From positions 1-7,670 of the forward strand of contig PLYW01000077.1 in the NCBI GenBank assembly GCA_003151875.1: a DNA stretch of 7,670 nt, written 5' to 3'. The position numbers and the translations under genes are program-made. A model generated the notes under the pieces. That model did no database searches and had not been told where the DNA came from. It worked only from the letters and a program-made list of their open reading frames with translations. Origin of the DNA: Acidobacteriaceae bacterium (GTDB taxonomy: Bacteria > Acidobacteriota > Terriglobia > Terriglobales > Acidobacteriaceae). The number at the start of each line of letters is the position of its first letter. The stretch's first letter is position 1. Shown one piece after another: positions 6,059-7,670 of this stretch.

Positions 6059-7670
6059 ATGTTCCAATCCATAGCTCACGTCCGCAAGTGGCTGGTGGGG
6101 AGTCTGCTGCTGCTGGTGGCGGCCGTCAGCGTGACGTACTGGATCGCCCGCTCTCGTACTGGTCCCACCCTGCGCAATGTGCCCTCCCAATTGGGCATTG
6201 ACATCCAGCAGACCAGCGAAGGCTTCTCGCTTTCCAAGTCGGAAGGCGGCCGCACTCTCTTCACCATTCGAGCTTCCAAGGCGGTGCAGTTTAAGGCAGG
6301 TGGCCATGCCGATCTGCGGGATGTTCATATTGTCGTGTATGGGCACGAGCACGATCGATATGACCAGATTTATGGCAACCAGTTCACCTACGATCCGCAG
6401 ACGGGTGACATCAACGCCGTGGGCGAGGTGCATATCGATCTCCAGGGGAACGCCGAGGGTCCGCAAAAACCTGACCAGGCCCCGCCCGACGAACTGAAGA
6501 ACCCGATTCACTTGTTGACCCGCTCCCTCACCTTCAACCAGAAGACCGGAATCGCGCACACCGACGAGGTGGTGGAGTTTCGTACCACCCAGGCCAGTGG
6601 ATCGGCGAAAGGGGCGTATTACGATTCCAACAGCAATGAACTTCTGTTGAAGTCCGAGGTTCACATCGTCACGACCGGGCAGCATCCGGCGGTCATCACG
6701 GGAAGCAGCGGCACCATTCAGAAAACGCCCAGGCAGACCACGCTGCAGAACGTTCGCCTCGAACAGCCGGACCGGACCCTGACTGCCGACAAAGGCACCA
6801 TGCGGTTCGAAGCGGACAACACGGTGCAGCACGTAGTGGCGGAAGGCAATGTCCACATCCAGAGCCGCGGGCCATCCGTCGTTGACATTACGGGACCTCG
6901 CGGCGATGTAAACATGGGCCCGAACAATTCCGTCCAGCAGACGGTCCTCTCCAGCGGGGCTAAATTCGAGTCGCATGGAGCGAGCGTTGCGCATGGTTCG
7001 GCGGACACGTTCGTGCTTGACTTCGACGATCAGAACCAGCCCCTGCGGCTTCACATGGTCAAGAACGCGCGCATGATGCAGGACCCCAAGGGTAAACCCG
7101 GTACCAAGGGGCAGAGCAGTGGACAGCCCATGGAGATTGCCGCCGACCAGCTCGATTTCCTACTGGCAGATGGGAACCAGCTCAAGACCGCTGACACCGT
7201 CGGCAAGGCCTCTATCACCATCTTCCCTGCCCCGGGCCCAGCCAAACAGAATGCCGCCGGTAAGGCTCATCAGGAAACGGGAGGGAATTCCACCACCGTC
7301 GCTACCGCCGGCCAGTTTCACGCTACGTTCGACAGCAACAATCGCATCCAGACGCTGCACGGGGCACCCAACTCACGCATCGTCTCCACCTCGCCGGGAG
7401 AGCCGGACAAGGTCAGCGTGGCGCGCAACCTGGATGTCACCTTCGCGGCCGATGGCGGGGTGCAGAAGCTGGTGCAGACGGGAGATTTCCAGTATCACGA
7501 GGCTTCGGCCAAGCCTGGCACCGGCGGCCGGGAGGCCTTCGCCGACGTCGCCACCTACTCGCCCAGTGATGCCATGTTGTTGCTGACTGGTTCGCCGCGC
7601 GTGATCGACGGCGGGGTAACGACGACGGCGGTAACGGTGCGCATCAATCGCCAAACCGGGGACGGATTCG
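6059..7670 (+). CDS. LptC/LptA (OstA)-like lipopolysaccharide transport protein, 3' truncated by window
   Basis: The frame is open without a stop for 537 codons from ATG 6059 to the window end. An in-frame TAG abuts the ATG (6056-6058), fixing this as the first start; Shine-Dalgarno is at best a weak GAG at 6051. One N-terminal membrane anchor (about 10-30, WLVGSLLLLVAAVSVTYWIA) leaves the rest periplasmic, as in LptC. Beta-rich repeats follow in OstA/LptC style: TLFTIRASKAVQF, LRDVHIVVYG, GNQFTYDPQTGDINAVGEVHIDL, AKGAYYDSNSNELLLKSEVHIV, ITGSSGTIQ, TLQNVRLEQPDRTLTADKGTMRF and VVAEGNVHIQSRG, with more beyond (MEIAADQLDF, FAADGGVQKLVQTGDFQY). LptC bridges the LptB2FG transporter to LptA and carries lipopolysaccharide across the periplasm. 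E. coli LptC and LptA are each about 190 residues, so this may join both roles in one chain. lptB or rpoN-like genes are expected next; not visible here. Confidence 0.85.
   Translation, partial: MFQSIAHVRKWLVGSLLLLVAAVSVTYWIARSRTGPTLRNVPSQLGIDIQQTSEGFSLSKSEGGRTLFTIRASKAVQFKAGGHADLRDVHIVVYGHEHDRYDQIYGNQFTYDPQTGDINAVGEVHIDLQGNAEGPQKPDQAPPDELKNPIHLLTRSLTFNQKTGIAHTDEVVEFRTTQASGSAKGAYYDSNSNELLLKSEVHIVTTGQHPAVITGSSGTIQKTPRQTTLQNVRLEQPDRTLTADKGTMRFEADNTVQHVVAEGNVHIQSRGPSVVDITGPRGDVNMGPNNSVQQTVLSSGAKFESHGASVAHGSADTFVLDFDDQNQPLRLHMVKNARMMQDPKGKPGTKGQSSGQPMEIAADQLDFLLADGNQLKTADTVGKASITIFPAPGPAKQNAAGKAHQETGGNSTTVATAGQFHATFDSNNRIQTLHGAPNSRIVSTSPGEPDKVSVARNLDVTFAADGGVQKLVQTGDFQYHEASAKPGTGGREAFADVATYSPSDAMLLLTGSPRVIDGGVTTTAVTVRINRQTGDGF

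Noticed and set aside
5987..7054. 355-codon minus-strand frame across the LptC-like gene
   Set aside because: The plus strand is open for over 1.6 kb with LptC/OstA features; the antisense product is a compositional shadow.

Overview
The window looks like chromosomal DNA of a GC-rich Gram-negative bacterium, most likely an Acidobacteriota (Terriglobia/Koribacter-like) member. This is inferred from gene content and style: an RpoC with an E. coli-type insertion after the trigger loop, a very large LptC/OstA-like protein, a secreted protein with carboxypeptidase-regulatory-like domains, an orphan receiver-domain protein, and palindromic intergenic repeats built around TGGGGYACCCAGC. No marker here proves the phylum.

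Layout. 1-2192 (+) is the C-terminal half of rpoC (RNA polymerase beta'), closed by a textbook intrinsic terminator at 2212-2240. The spacer 2241-2403 holds a palindromic repeat and six heptamer repeats. 2404-3300 (+) is a YihY/BrkB-family inner-membrane protein. 3418-3717 (+) is a small dimeric alpha/beta-barrel (ABM-like) protein. It converges on 3742-3924 (-), a CPXCG-type zinc-ribbon-like small protein. The last two codons of this convergent pair form a perfect 8-bp inverted repeat across the two stops. 3925-4164 is a divergent promoter region with a good sigma-54-like -24/-12 element facing 4165-4641 (+), a stand-alone phospho-receiver. That gene overlaps by 12 bp, tail to tail, with 4630-5589 (-), a secreted protein with two Ig-like/carboxypeptidase-regulatory-like domains. 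5590-6058 is the longest stretch without an established gene; it contains a possible small three-CxxC ORF and the second copy of the palindromic repeat. 6059-7670 (+) is the N-terminal 537 codons of an LptC/LptA (OstA)-like lipopolysaccharide-transport protein that runs off the window end.

How the parts relate. These are mostly single-gene units, not one operon: rpoC is terminated, orientations alternate, and each unit has its own spacer. The LptC-like gene probably leads an lpt (LPS export) operon continuing to the right. I see no mobile element, CRISPR array, RNA gene or clear defence system. The less ordinary material is non-coding: the two-copy palindrome, the heptamer array, the stop-straddling inverted repeat and the putative sigma-54 promoter.
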